Assembly (NCBI RefSeq): GCF_900143205.1
Contig: NZ_FRDH01000003.1
Location: 62,001 to 126,000, forward strand
Direction: 5' to 3'
DNA from: Butyrivibrio hungatei DSM 14810
Lineage (GTDB): Bacteria > Bacillota > Clostridia > Lachnospirales > Lachnospiraceae
DNA: 64,000 nucleotides
The stretch's first letter is position 1; the number at the start of each line of letters is the position of its first letter. Below, piece by piece: positions 8,501 through 17,048 of this stretch. A program made the translations under genes and the position numbers. Under the pieces are notes generated by a model, which did no database searches, had not been told where the DNA came from, and worked only from the letters and a program-made list of their open reading frames with translations.

Positions 8501-9923
8501 TTTCTCTCTTTTCTCCATATGTATATTTATTTGCTATGACCCCATTCTCCAGGCTAAGCACCATTGTGGCGCATCTCCTTACAAGATCCGGATCATGAGT
8601 TACAACAAATACTGTTTTTGAACCCCTAAGTAATCTGATAAGATCTGCAACCTTTTCCATGTTGTAAAAATCAAGACCGCTGGTTGGCTCATCAAACAAT
8701 ATAATGTCCTTATCCGATAGGATTGCACTGGCAACTGCAACCCTCTGTTTTTGTCCACCTGACAGGCTCATAGGATGTCTTTGGGCAAAAGAGCTAAGGC
8801 CAAGCTCATCTAGAACTTTAAGGACACGCTCTTCATTTTCCTCATCCATTCCAAGAGTCACCTCTTCCATTACTGTTTCGCAAAACAGTTGATGATTTAC
8901 ATCCTGCATCACCATATATGACTTCTTTAACAGTTCTTTTTTCCTGCATCTTTTACCATCTATAAGTGCATAACCCTTGAACCCCTTCATAAGTCCGCAG
9001 ATGCACTTTGAAAACGTTGATTTACCAGCTCCGTTAGGTCCAACAATGGCAATCACTTCATTTTGAGGAATCTCTAAACGGTCAATATTAAGTGCATCAT
9101 ACTTTTTGTAGCTATAGGCAAAATTCTCAAGAACAATATTGTTAGCAAAAGAAATCTTCTCTTTTACAGGCATCATAGAAAGGTTTTCTTCTATTGATCT
9201 AAGACCGTACTTTCTATGGTCATCTTCTCTTAGGAGCCTGAATTCTTTCATAGGCATATCAAATACAACTTCGCCTTTATTAAGGCAGATAACTCTGTCA
9301 CAAATGTCTTTTAGCCAATACAGCCTGTGCTCAGCAACTACGATGGTTCTTCCAGCTTTTTTCCATCTCTTTAATGTCTCTTTAAGATCATCAATTGCTT
9401 CAAGGCTCAAGTTAGATGAGGGTTCATCCAAAACGCACACTTCAGGATCAAGAGTATCTACAGAAGCACAGGCAATCTTTTGCTTTTCGCCTCCAGACAT
9501 ATCAAAAATACTCCTATCCATAAGCTTTCTGATATTCATGGATTCAACCGTTCTTTCTATCCTTGCCTTTATATTTTCTTCTGGAAGTCCCATGTTTTCA
9601 GGTCCAAAAGCAAGCTCTGAAGTACTATCAACGCAAAAGAACTGACTTCTTGGATTTTGGAAAACTGATCCGACTTTTCGGGCTGTCTCATAGAGCTCTT
9701 CACTAGTGATGTTCATTTCATCAACAAGAACCTGTCCCTTCATTTCTCCTTCATAAAAATGAGGAATGAGACCATTTATCATGCGAACCAATGTTGTCTT
9801 TCCGCAGCCTGATTCGCCGCACAAAAGAACTGCCTCGCCTTCTTTAATTTCAAGATTGATATTCTTCACAGATCTGTCATCTGATTTTGAATAATTAAAA
9901 CTCACATTCTCAAATTTGATCAT
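8460..9923 (-). CDS. ECF transporter fused ATPase (EcfA1-EcfA2 type)
   Basis: Energises an energy-coupling-factor importer. Two ABC ATPases are joined in one chain of about 487 residues. Domain 1 has Walker A GESGCGKT, signature MSGGEKQK and Walker B CVLDEPSSNL; domain 2 has GPNGAGKS, LSGGQKQR and IILFDEPTSGLD. Both sites look intact. The chosen ATG at 9923 overlaps the EcfT stop codon (ATGA), which fits the start MIKFENVSF at the beginning of the ABC fold; an upstream ATG would put ten extra residues over the EcfT gene. In many genomes such ATPases are separate; fusion is usual next to MptD-type S components. Substrate not known. Confidence 0.9.
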   Translation of the reverse strand: MIKFENVSFNYSKSDDRSVKNINLEIKEGEAVLLCGESGCGKTTLVRMINGLIPHFYEGEMKGQVLVDEMNITSEELYETARKVGSVFQNPRSQFFCVDSTSELAFGPENMGLPEENIKARIERTVESMNIRKLMDRSIFDMSGGEKQKIACASVDTLDPEVCVLDEPSSNLSLEAIDDLKETLKRWKKAGRTIVVAEHRLYWLKDICDRVICLNKGEVVFDMPMKEFRLLREDDHRKYGLRSIEENLSMMPVKEKISFANNIVLENFAYSYKKYDALNIDRLEIPQNEVIAIVGPNGAGKSTFSKCICGLMKGFKGYALIDGKRCRKKELLKKSYMVMQDVNHQLFCETVMEEVTLGMDEENEERVLKVLDELGLSSFAQRHPMSLSGGQKQRVAVASAILSDKDIILFDEPTSGLDFYNMEKVADLIRLLRGSKTVFVVTHDPDLVRRCATMVLSLENGVIANKYTYGEKRENGRKEEKCYTAAV

Positions 9924-10630
9924 TTCACCACATCCATAATCAGTAATATCCAAGGAACTATACAGATAGCTATTGCAATATAATCCTGGAAATGAAAGCC
10001 TACCTTGCAGATATTAGTTCTTTTAACCTTGCCTCCAAGTCCCCTTGTAAGGGCAGCTGCAGATAACTCCTCGCCAATGTTCACACAGCAGGTCATAAGA
10101 GGAACCAGCCTGTACTCGATCATCTTGGAAGAGTGTTTGCCCCCAAAGCTTATTCCTCTCATCTTCATGGCACTTCCAATTGAATCAGCTTCATCCATTA
10201 CTGTGGGAAAAAAGCGAAACATAACAGAAAGTGGAATGATGATATTATCACTTACATGGATCTTCTTCATAGCTGCAGTGAATTCGCTCACAGTCGTGGA
10301 TTCCATGAGATATCTTCCCATCATGATGCATGGAAGAAATCTTCCAAGTAATCCACAGCAGCCCAGGATCATGTAATACAAAAATCCGCCCATATTATGT
10401 GCGTTAGCACTTGAAAGAAGAAGGCTGGATCCGGCAAAGAGGATGATTCCTATTAAAGCAGTTTTAAATCTCTTAGCTGTCAAAAGAAGCACGAAAGGCA
10501 CCATGCATAAGACAGGAACCATCTTTGCAGTAGCTTCACCTCCAGCTCCGCCAAGAGCAAAGGTTGTTACTGTTATAAGTATCAGCAGCTTCGTCCTTGG
10601 ATCCATAAGGATTCCACGATCCAATTTCAT
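9920..10630 (-). CDS. ecfT: ECF transporter transmembrane coupling protein EcfT
   Basis: Integral membrane coupling subunit that links the S component to the ATPases, 236 residues with about five to six hydrophobic segments. The two Arg-Gly coupling motifs are visible as KMRGISFGG near residue 160 and LTRGLGG near residue 195; these helices sit in grooves of the ATPases. The start ATG at 10630 overlaps the last base region of the S-component gene, and the end overlaps the ATPase start. Together with its neighbours it makes a complete dedicated (group I) ECF module. Confidence 0.9.
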   Translation of the reverse strand: MKLDRGILMDPRTKLLILITVTTFALGGAGGEATAKMVPVLCMVPFVLLLTAKRFKTALIGIILFAGSSLLLSSANAHNMGGFLYYMILGCCGLLGRFLPCIMMGRYLMESTTVSEFTAAMKKIHVSDNIIIPLSVMFRFFPTVMDEADSIGSAMKMRGISFGGKHSSKMIEYRLVPLMTCCVNIGEELSAAALTRGLGGKVKRTNICKVGFHFQDYIAIAICIVPWILLIMDVVK

Positions 10631-11235
10631 TAAACGATACCTGCTTTCTCAAAATGCTTTTTAAGGAAGTGCTGTCCAAGGAGTGCTCCAAGAATTCCAA
10701 ATACAAATGAGCATCCAAAAATCACAGGTGCTGTCCAAGGCTGGAATATCTTTGTAAGAGCTTCTATATATTCACTTCCAAATGAGGTTCTGGTAGCAAA
10801 ATATCCGTTTATATCAAGATATAAAGGAAGGAAACATCCAAATATCGTAATGCTCATGATTCCATGGCTAAGTACTGCCTTTTTCTTACTTGTATAATTG
10901 CCGCTCCTTGCTACAAGATCAGCTAATACACCACAAATTATTCCAAAAATAAATGGCCAATAGCCCATTCCTGTCACCCATAAAAATGCTCCGATGATCA
11001 CAGTAATTATGGTTATCATTCCAAATTTCTTTACCTTAGTAAAAAAGAGCATCATTGTAATACCGCCGACCAAAGGGCACAAAACTGCAAGCATTGGCAT
11101 CATAATAGGAATAAATCCAAGCATTGATACTGCAGTCATGATCACCAGATAGATTGCCGCATAAATACCAATGTTGATGAGATCCTTTCCGCTAAGCTTT
11201 TCTTTTTGACTATTCTGAGTCATTATTCCATCCAT
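10630..11235 (-). CDS. MptD-family ECF transporter S component
   Basis: Substrate-binding membrane component of the ECF importer, about 201 residues, six hydrophobic segments. The sequence (LSGKDLINIGIYAAIYL, then LGFIPIMMPMLAVLCPLVGGI, GMGYWPFIFGIICGVLADL and a C-terminal GALLGQHFLKKHFEKAG) matches the Trep_Strep / MptD family, which commonly sits with an EcfT, a fused EcfA, two ABC half-transporters and an AraC regulator, exactly as here. I start at the ATG at 11235, six bases after AGGAGGAG. Substrate is not established; the neighbours and the shared operator suggest a metal or metal-chelate role, by inference. Confidence 0.85.
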   Translation of the reverse strand: MDGIMTQNSQKEKLSGKDLINIGIYAAIYLVIMTAVSMLGFIPIMMPMLAVLCPLVGGITMMLFFTKVKKFGMITIITVIIGAFLWVTGMGYWPFIFGIICGVLADLVARSGNYTSKKKAVLSHGIMSITIFGCFLPLYLDINGYFATRTSFGSEYIEALTKIFQPWTAPVIFGCSFVFGILGALLGQHFLKKHFEKAGIV

Positions 11236-11270
11236 TTTTTTCTCCTCCTGCCTCATAAGGCATATCATTT

Positions 11271-11286
11271 GTTAGCAAGCGCTAAC
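11271..11286. promoter_or_regulatory. Palindromic operator GTTAGC-AAGC-GCTAAC (site 1)
   Basis: A perfect six-base inverted repeat (seven with the flanking T and A) spaced by four bases, 35 bases upstream of the S-component start and between it and the AraC gene. Matching sites occur at 12388-12403 and 31208-31223, which supports a shared repressor. The regulator is not identified. Confidence 0.72.
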
Positions 11287-11365
11287 ACTATCATCTGATT
11301 TTATTTGCTCCATATCCTTTTTTCAACGCCGAAACAACAATTTTAGCCTTTTTAGCAATGGGTTG

Positions 11366-12331
11366 TTATTTTATTTTTTCTTTGAAATTTCTTCTCTTGA
11401 ATTCCATAGGTAGAACTTTGTGATATTTTAAGAACGCATCTGAGAACCTTGATTGATTCTGATATCCAACATCCTCAGCTATTTCCCCAAGACTTTTCTT
11501 GCTGCTTATGATAAGTTCTGCTGCCTTTTTCATCCTGATCTCTCTTATCATATCGTTATAGCCTCTCCCATAGACTGCTCTAAAGTAGTTTTTAAGAGAG
11601 GATTCACTCACCCCGAATTTTGCAGCAAGCTCTGCTGCAGTATGTCTGCTTGAAAGATCCTCTGTTATGATTTCAAGAGTTCTTTTAGCTATATCCACCT
11701 GAGAAGGAGTACAGTAGGTCCTTCTCTTATCTGCATCAAAAGAAATGTCTCCAAGTAAAAGAAGAAGCTTTATTATGTCTGCCATCAAAAGATTGGTATC
11801 ATAATCGCCCTGTATGTCTTCCTTTATCTCTTCAACACATCTTTTAACACGCTTATCTGCCACTGTTATTACAGGCTCATTTCTATGACTTAATTTTTCA
11901 ATCAAATTATTAGCTGTCTTCTCAGCGCCAAATATGGAAATCTCACTGCTTAACTTTTCTGATGGAACGATTATAACTTCTATTCCCTCATACTCAGCTG
12001 TAGGGTAAAAGAATGCTTTTTTACCATCTCCAGAAGTTCCATAATCAAGGGCAATCTCATCCCCTGTAACAAAGGTCGTAGTTCCTGAATTAAGCCCAAC
12101 TTCACACCTGCCCTTAAAGCAATAGTTGATCTTAAAAGGAACTGTTCCCTGCTTTCTAAAAGAAGGAGACCTGAACACGCTATCTGGAAGGTACCTTGAC
12201 CAAATATCTATATATCCAATATACAGGCATTCATTTAACACTATCCATTTCATTTTTCCTTCATGTTCGTTATTTTTTCCAGGAATCGTAAACTGTATCT
12301 GAGTTCCTTTTTGTTTTTCGTTTCTTCCCAT
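11366..12331 (-). CDS. AraC-family transcriptional regulator (YbtA-like context)
   Basis: DNA-binding regulator, 321 residues. The N-terminal 200 residues form a ligand or sensor domain without a recognisable cupin HxH pair; the C-terminal 100 residues hold two helix-turn-helix motifs (TAAELAAKFGVSESSLKNYF and SLGEIAEDVGYQNQSRFSDAF) ending in KYHKVLPMEFKRR. It lies immediately upstream of the ECF/ABC operon on the same strand. In siderophore loci an AraC protein (YbtA) binds the siderophore and activates the importer; the same logic may apply here. Its own upstream region holds a GTTAGC-N4-GCTAAC palindrome and a half site, so it seems to be under the same second regulator as the transport operon. 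Confidence 0.88.
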   Translation of the reverse strand: MGRNEKQKGTQIQFTIPGKNNEHEGKMKWIVLNECLYIGYIDIWSRYLPDSVFRSPSFRKQGTVPFKINYCFKGRCEVGLNSGTTTFVTGDEIALDYGTSGDGKKAFFYPTAEYEGIEVIIVPSEKLSSEISIFGAEKTANNLIEKLSHRNEPVITVADKRVKRCVEEIKEDIQGDYDTNLLMADIIKLLLLLGDISFDADKRRTYCTPSQVDIAKRTLEIITEDLSSRHTAAELAAKFGVSESSLKNYFRAVYGRGYNDMIREIRMKKAAELIISSKKSLGEIAEDVGYQNQSRFSDAFLKYHKVLPMEFKRRNFKEKIK

Positions 12332-12344
12332 AATAATCCCTTAC

Positions 12345-12403
12345 GCTAACACTTTTTCTTACTCCACGTTCAATCATAGCACTTCTTGTTAGCAATGGCT
12401 AAC
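12345..12403. promoter_or_regulatory. Operator GTTAGC-AATG-GCTAAC (site 2) and half site
   Basis: A perfect palindrome at 12388-12403 and a half site GCTAAC at 12345-12350 lie just upstream of the AraC start codon. The palindrome repeats site 1 at 11271 and site 3 at 31208. Position over the likely promoter fits repression. Confidence 0.7.
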
Positions 12404-12416
12404 TTTTTCACAAAAA

Positions 12417-12530
12417 TGAGCCCTAGGGACGGAGGTTGTGGCTCATTTTTGTAAAAGTGAGTCACACACTGCATCCCTAGAACTCAATACTTTGGAAAAA
12501 TGAGCCACAACCTCCGTCCCTAGGGCTCAT
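12417..12530. repeat. REPIN-like palindromic element, copy 1
   Basis: Two inverted 29-base units (outer TGAGCC/GGCTCA stem, core GGGACGGAGGTT) flank a middle that holds a third, degenerate unit (TGAGTCACACACTGCATCCC). Each outer unit is followed by TTTTT-like runs, so the element can act as a two-way terminator. The two outer units are exactly complementary. All 114 bases are identical to 20523-20636. The right unit overlaps the end of the GH28 gene and supplies its TAG stop. Confidence 0.9.
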
Positions 12531-13833
12531 TCAGCATAGATTTCATGCTGTCATCAACTACGATCTTAGCGTCCATTTCGATGTTTTGTGCATTTCTTAG
12601 CATTTTACAGGTTGCCTTCACGGGGTATCTCCCCCTTTCAGAGGGACGCTCATCGACTATCATCTCTGTTTTTCCGGACTGATTTGTGAAGTGAAAAGAA
12701 GATTCTGTGATAGAAACATTATCTATAGGAGCATATGTTTCTCCAAGAAGCATTATAGGAGCTTCGCAGGTGATGTTTATATGGTCCATTTGTATGTCAT
12801 GAACTCTGCCTGGAAGTTTTGAAGAGCCTTCTCGCTTTGTTGCTGTAATAGCTATAGGCTCACCCTCTCCCCACCAGTTGCAGACTCCTGTAGTCCTTAC
12901 CATGGAGTCACAGAAATTCCTGGTATTACCTTGGATGTGATCTAAGAAAACATTATATATTTCGCCACCATCTCTGGACCATATCCCTACTCCCCTTATA
13001 CAATCCTTAAGAATACAGCTACTAACTGTAACATCGTGGATATCTCCATAGGTCTCAGTTCCTATTTTGATGCCAGAACAATTAGATGACAAAATGCAAT
13101 CGCTTACAATAATATCCCTGCAGTCTCCATATCTTTTATACATCGGTGTTGTAGACTTGATAACAATACTGTCATCTCCACTTACGATCCTGCAGCCTCT
13201 AATGATCACTTCCTGACAGCAATCGGGATCAATGCCATCAGTATTGGGACCTCGTTTATTATTCTCAATAACAATATTCTCTATCCTTACCTTCCTGCAG
13301 CCAGCAAGGTGAAGAGTCCAGAAGGCAGAATCCAAGAATGTAACATCAGATACCAGGAGATTTTCCACATCTTCCAGATAACTCATTCTTGGCCTGAATC
13401 CGATAACAGCCAGTGGACTTCCTTCTTTGGCATGCTCTGGATCATCGTCATAAAAAACTTTCCTACCCTGACCATCAATTACTCCAGTTCCAGTTATTGC
13501 AATATTCCTTTCATGAAGAGCAAACAGAAAGCATCCGTCTTCCCAGCCATCAACTCCATTGTCATGGCTACTATCCTTGAAATAATCTATGATATCTTTT
13601 TCATCAAGGCTGGATATAAGACAGGAACCTTGTTCTAAATGCAGTTCCACATCAGACCTTAATCTTATTGTTCCTGACAAAAAAGAACCTGCTGGCACCA
13701 AAACCCTTCCGCCGGTTTTGGTACATTCATCTATAGCTCTTTGGATTGCCTCTGTACACACGCTCTTCCCATCCGGGATAGCCCCAAAGTCCAAAATATT
13801 ATAGACCATTATATCTACATAGTTCCTTTCCAT
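12520..13833 (-). CDS. GH28 family glycosidase (polygalacturonase-like), cytoplasmic
   Basis: Likely hydrolyses galacturonic-acid containing oligosaccharides inside the cell; there is no signal peptide. The right-handed beta-helix fold is indicated by repeated short strands and the N-terminal NILDFGAIPDGKSVCTEAIQ motif of GH28. Catalytic motifs are NTDGIDPD, SGDDSIVIKS and SGIKIGTETYGDIHDV. I list the ATG at 13833, with GGAG ten bases upstream; the ATG at 13809 (MVYNILDFG) starts right at the domain and is equally possible. The gene overlaps the preceding hydrolase gene, so it is last in the operon. Its final codons, Asn-Glu-Pro and TAG, lie in a repeat element, so the natural C terminus has been set by that insertion. 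Confidence 0.88.
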   Translation of the reverse strand: MERNYVDIMVYNILDFGAIPDGKSVCTEAIQRAIDECTKTGGRVLVPAGSFLSGTIRLRSDVELHLEQGSCLISSLDEKDIIDYFKDSSHDNGVDGWEDGCFLFALHERNIAITGTGVIDGQGRKVFYDDDPEHAKEGSPLAVIGFRPRMSYLEDVENLLVSDVTFLDSAFWTLHLAGCRKVRIENIVIENNKRGPNTDGIDPDCCQEVIIRGCRIVSGDDSIVIKSTTPMYKRYGDCRDIIVSDCILSSNCSGIKIGTETYGDIHDVTVSSCILKDCIRGVGIWSRDGGEIYNVFLDHIQGNTRNFCDSMVRTTGVCNWWGEGEPIAITATKREGSSKLPGRVHDIQMDHINITCEAPIMLLGETYAPIDNVSITESSFHFTNQSGKTEMIVDERPSERGRYPVKATCKMLRNAQNIEMDAKIVVDDSMKSMLNEP

Positions 13834-15196
13834 TCATATCTGTCTCCAACCTTACGCCCCTGTCAAAGCAACATATCTGCCTGTCATCAATAAACGCATA
13901 TGCTTTATCCTTTATATGCTCGATTCTGTATACATGACCATTCATATGCTGCTCATAGTAGCCGGTGTAATCTTTAACGCTGCTCCAGATGAGTCTGTCC
14001 CTGCTAAGCACTACTCCATACATCCTGCTGATATACTCAAGTACAGCCAGCATGGCTGGACCATAGGCATCCTGCTCTCCCTCTACTCCAATAAGTGAAG
14101 GCTTCATAGTTATTGGATCATACTGCTGTACAAAAATACATTCCTCTCCTATTGCCTCAAAAAGCTTTCTTCCAAGCTTTGGAATAAGCCCGTAGTATCC
14201 ATAGTTTTCAAGAGCTATGATAGCTCTTTGATAAGTAAGGGCCTGGGCTTGTCCGCTCCAGTTATTGATCTCATCATTTCTGTACAAAGGATCTGAAATA
14301 GAAACTGATGGAAGTGGCATTGGAGTCCAAAACTCTTTTTCATTTAAAAGATGCTCTTCAACAAATCTTCTGGCATCTTCAATGGTCATACTTTTCCAGT
14401 ACATCATCCTGAGATTGTTGTGGATCAAGGCTTCCATCTGTTTATGCTTATTATCCCTGTCAAAAAAAGCTCCCTTTTTATCATCCCAGAGAATTTCTCT
14501 GATGCGAACCTGTAGGGAATCAGCTTCTTTCCTGTGAAGGGTATATAGTTCCATGTTACCTTTTATCCTGGCGATCTCTGCCATGGTATCTCTGGCAGCA
14601 TATGAATAACTCATAAAATCCATAGAAGCCATAGGTACAACTTCATATCCCTGGGGAGCTGTTTCATCTTCCCAGTAATCAGGAGCATCTCCATACCTTA
14701 CTGCGTTATCTTCACCGGTATCGTACTTGCACCAGCTCTCAAGGCACCCATCACTGTCTGAATCTCTGTATTTCCACAGGTATTCATCATACTTTTTTAG
14801 TACCTCATAGAGCTGATCAAGAAATGCCGGATCCTTTCCTGTCATATAGTAGACATCCAAAGCAGGTCCAGGAAAGCAAAACCCCTGAAATTTATCATAT
14901 TGAGGAATTAATTTATCCCCTGTATATTCGATGCTACCTGGAAGCCTTCCGTCGCTTCTCTGATTGTCCATGAATATCTTCTGATTGTTATAGGCCACTT
15001 CAAGATCTCTTTTACCGTACATTGCACCACCCATAGGCTGCGTTTCTATCCAAACCTTGTTATAGCCTCCCCCTTCGATAAGAACCTTTTTTCCGGCAAA
15101 AGATTTAATATTCTGCCTGCATTTGGCTTCTGCAGAGTCAAAAAGCTTTTGCAATAATCTATCAGAAATCTTAAAAACAACTTTTGTCTCTCCCAT
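13799..15196 (-). CDS. Six-hairpin glycosidase, MGH1/GH63-like
   Basis: Cytoplasmic hydrolase of 465 residues with an (alpha/alpha)6-barrel of the MGH1-like / GH63-GH37 clan type. Visible motifs are QPMGGAMYGKRDLEVAYNNQ near residue 53, the acidic loop WKYRDSDSDGCLESWCKYD near 145, FWTPMPLPSVSISDPLY near 295 and NNWSGQAQALTYQRAI near 315, which match trehalase/mannosylglycerate-hydrolase-like proteins. The sugar acted on is not clear; the operon (GH43, GH28, CUT1 importer) suggests a plant cell wall oligosaccharide. The start is five bases from the upstream permease stop, and the end overlaps the GH28 gene. Confidence 0.75.
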   Translation of the reverse strand: MGETKVVFKISDRLLQKLFDSAEAKCRQNIKSFAGKKVLIEGGGYNKVWIETQPMGGAMYGKRDLEVAYNNQKIFMDNQRSDGRLPGSIEYTGDKLIPQYDKFQGFCFPGPALDVYYMTGKDPAFLDQLYEVLKKYDEYLWKYRDSDSDGCLESWCKYDTGEDNAVRYGDAPDYWEDETAPQGYEVVPMASMDFMSYSYAARDTMAEIARIKGNMELYTLHRKEADSLQVRIREILWDDKKGAFFDRDNKHKQMEALIHNNLRMMYWKSMTIEDARRFVEEHLLNEKEFWTPMPLPSVSISDPLYRNDEINNWSGQAQALTYQRAIIALENYGYYGLIPKLGRKLFEAIGEECIFVQQYDPITMKPSLIGVEGEQDAYGPAMLAVLEYISRMYGVVLSRDRLIWSSVKDYTGYYEQHMNGHVYRIEHIKDKAYAFIDDRQICCFDRGVRLETDMNGKELCRYNGL

Positions 15197-15200
15197 AAGC

Positions 15201-16049
15201 TCATCCCTTCAGCCCACTTGTTCCAATACCTTCCACCAGGTATTTGTTAAAAAACAGGAATATTAAGAAAACAGGAATCAGCGATAATGTAGACATGGCA
15301 AACATTGCTCCATAGTCTGTAACTGACGCTGAATCTGCAAAAAGTTTTATAGCTATGGATGCAGTATAGGACTGAGGTCTTGAAAGATACAGCAAAGGTC
15401 CCATGTAATCATCCCATTTCCAGTAAAATTGAATTATTATAGTCGTTACAATTGCTGGTTTCAGAAGCGGTAAAATGATCTTGCCATAGATGCCATACTT
15501 GCTACATCCGTCAATCTTGGCTGCCTCGTCCAATTCTCTTGGGATTCCCTGCATGAACTGCATCATCTGATAGATAAAGAATGCCTGTCCGCAAAAATAT
15601 GGAAGTATAAGTGGCACATATCCAGGAACAAGTCCCAATCTGTAGTAAATAAGATACTGAGGAATCATAATAACCTGTCCCGGAAGCATCATGGTTGCAA
15701 GCATAAAGGTGAACCAGACTTTTCTTCCCCTGAACTTTATCCTTGAAAAGGAGTACGCCACCAAAGACGATGAAATCACTGTTCCAAATGTTGCAATTGT
15801 AGTTACAAAAAGCGAATTCTTAAAAAATGTTGCAAATGTAGTTCCGCCAAAGCCCTTCCAACCGGTGTGATAATTGGAAAACTTGGAGGACTGCGGAATA
15901 AGGCTCAAGGTTCCTCTTAATATTTCAGCATTATCCTTAAATGAACCGCTTATCATCCACAAAACCGGATAGATCATCACAAAGCCAAACAGAAGGACAA
16001 AGAGGTGATAAAACACCTTCTTTACTATTTTCTTTTCTCTCATATCCAA
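15201..16049 (-). CDS. Sugar ABC transporter permease, MalG type (pectic/xylan locus)
   Basis: CUT1 family inner-membrane permease, 282 residues, six membrane segments. The EAA loop that binds the ATPase reads ELDEAAKIDGCSKYGIYGKIILPLLKP near residue 185 (first 20 residues conserved in the family). The C terminus KYLVEGIGTSGLKG is typical of MalG/AraQ-like subunits. It follows its partner permease by eight bases. No ATPase gene is encoded in this locus, so a shared MsmK/MalK-type ATPase elsewhere is expected. Confidence 0.93.
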   Translation of the reverse strand: MDMREKKIVKKVFYHLFVLLFGFVMIYPVLWMISGSFKDNAEILRGTLSLIPQSSKFSNYHTGWKGFGGTTFATFFKNSLFVTTIATFGTVISSSLVAYSFSRIKFRGRKVWFTFMLATMMLPGQVIMIPQYLIYYRLGLVPGYVPLILPYFCGQAFFIYQMMQFMQGIPRELDEAAKIDGCSKYGIYGKIILPLLKPAIVTTIIIQFYWKWDDYMGPLLYLSRPQSYTASIAIKLFADSASVTDYGAMFAMSTLSLIPVFLIFLFFNKYLVEGIGTSGLKG

Positions 16050-16057
16050 CTGTCCCC

Positions 16058-16978
16058 CTACCCTTCAGATTCACTAAATACCCAGAACTTGGAAGTTCTG
16101 AATATTACAAGTGTGATAAGACTCATAACAATCAGCATGACCCAGCTCATGGCACAGGCATATCCCATATTGTTGTACTTAAAGGCCTGATTATACACAT
16201 TAAGTGCATAGAGCATAGTGGCGTTATTAGGTCCACCGCCTGTAATAATAAATGCCTGAGTAAAGGTCATAAATGCAGAAATAGTCTGCATTACAAGGTT
16301 GTACAAAATGATAGGTGAAAGGCATGGCAAGGTAATCTTAAAGAATCTCTGAAAGCCGTTGGCACCATCAATTTCAGAGGCTTCATAATAGGTTGTAGGT
16401 ATCTCTTTTAACCCTGCTGCAAATATGATCATGGATGAGCCAAACTGCCATACCGCCATGAGAATAAGCGGATAGATAGCAAGAGCCTCACTTCCAAACC
16501 AGTTTATCTTTTTAAGCCCCATATCCATGAGAACTGAATTAAAAAGTCCCTTTCTGGCAAAGAGCTGTTTCCATACCAGTGCCACTGCTACCGAACCACC
16601 AACAAGAGAAGGCACATAGTAAAGAGATCTGTAAAAGGTCACCATTCTGCTCTTTCTTGTAAGTAAAAAAGCAACAAGGAGTGCAAAGGTAAGTTTTAAA
16701 GGCACAGCAATAAAAACATATTGCAAGGTTTTACTGATTGATTTTAAGAACACTTCATCCTTAAGGAGCATCAGAAAGTTCTTGAGCCCCACAAAAACTG
16801 CCATTTTGCTTCCAAGTGAATAATCTGTGAATGCATAATATAAAGACATACAGATTGGAATAAAGGAAAAGCAAACAAATCCAAATATAAATGGTGCGGC
16901 AAAGACATGGCCTACAACATTGTCATTATTCAAAAACATACTGAGGGAATCTGCTTTTGTTTTCTTCGTATCTTCCAT
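16058..16978 (-). CDS. Sugar ABC transporter permease, MalF/UgpA type (pectic/xylan locus)
   Basis: CUT1 family permease of about 306 residues with six membrane segments. The EAA motif is YYEASEIDGANGFQRFFKITL near residue 215. I start at the ATG at 16978 (MEDTKK), which has GGGGAG nine bases upstream. It lies between the solute-binding protein gene and the MalG-type permease, and is preceded by a terminator hairpin that should lower its expression relative to the binding protein. Confidence 0.92.
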   Translation of the reverse strand: MEDTKKTKADSLSMFLNNDNVVGHVFAAPFIFGFVCFSFIPICMSLYYAFTDYSLGSKMAVFVGLKNFLMLLKDEVFLKSISKTLQYVFIAVPLKLTFALLVAFLLTRKSRMVTFYRSLYYVPSLVGGSVAVALVWKQLFARKGLFNSVLMDMGLKKINWFGSEALAIYPLILMAVWQFGSSMIIFAAGLKEIPTTYYEASEIDGANGFQRFFKITLPCLSPIILYNLVMQTISAFMTFTQAFIITGGGPNNATMLYALNVYNQAFKYNNMGYACAMSWVMLIVMSLITLVIFRTSKFWVFSESEG

Positions 16979-17002
16979 GTAAAAAAACTCCCCTTTCAAG
17001 TC

Positions 17003-17040
17003 CTAAAAAATCCTGCCCGTTTTTACACGAGCAGGATTTA
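17003..17040 (-). terminator. Intercistronic terminator after the solute-binding protein gene
   Basis: On the minus strand AAATCCTGC pairs with GCAGGATTT around CGTGTAAAAACGG, followed by TTTTTTAG. It lies nine bases after the binding-protein stop and should allow partial read-through into the permeases. Confidence 0.8.
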
Positions 17041-17048
17041 AAAATTCA

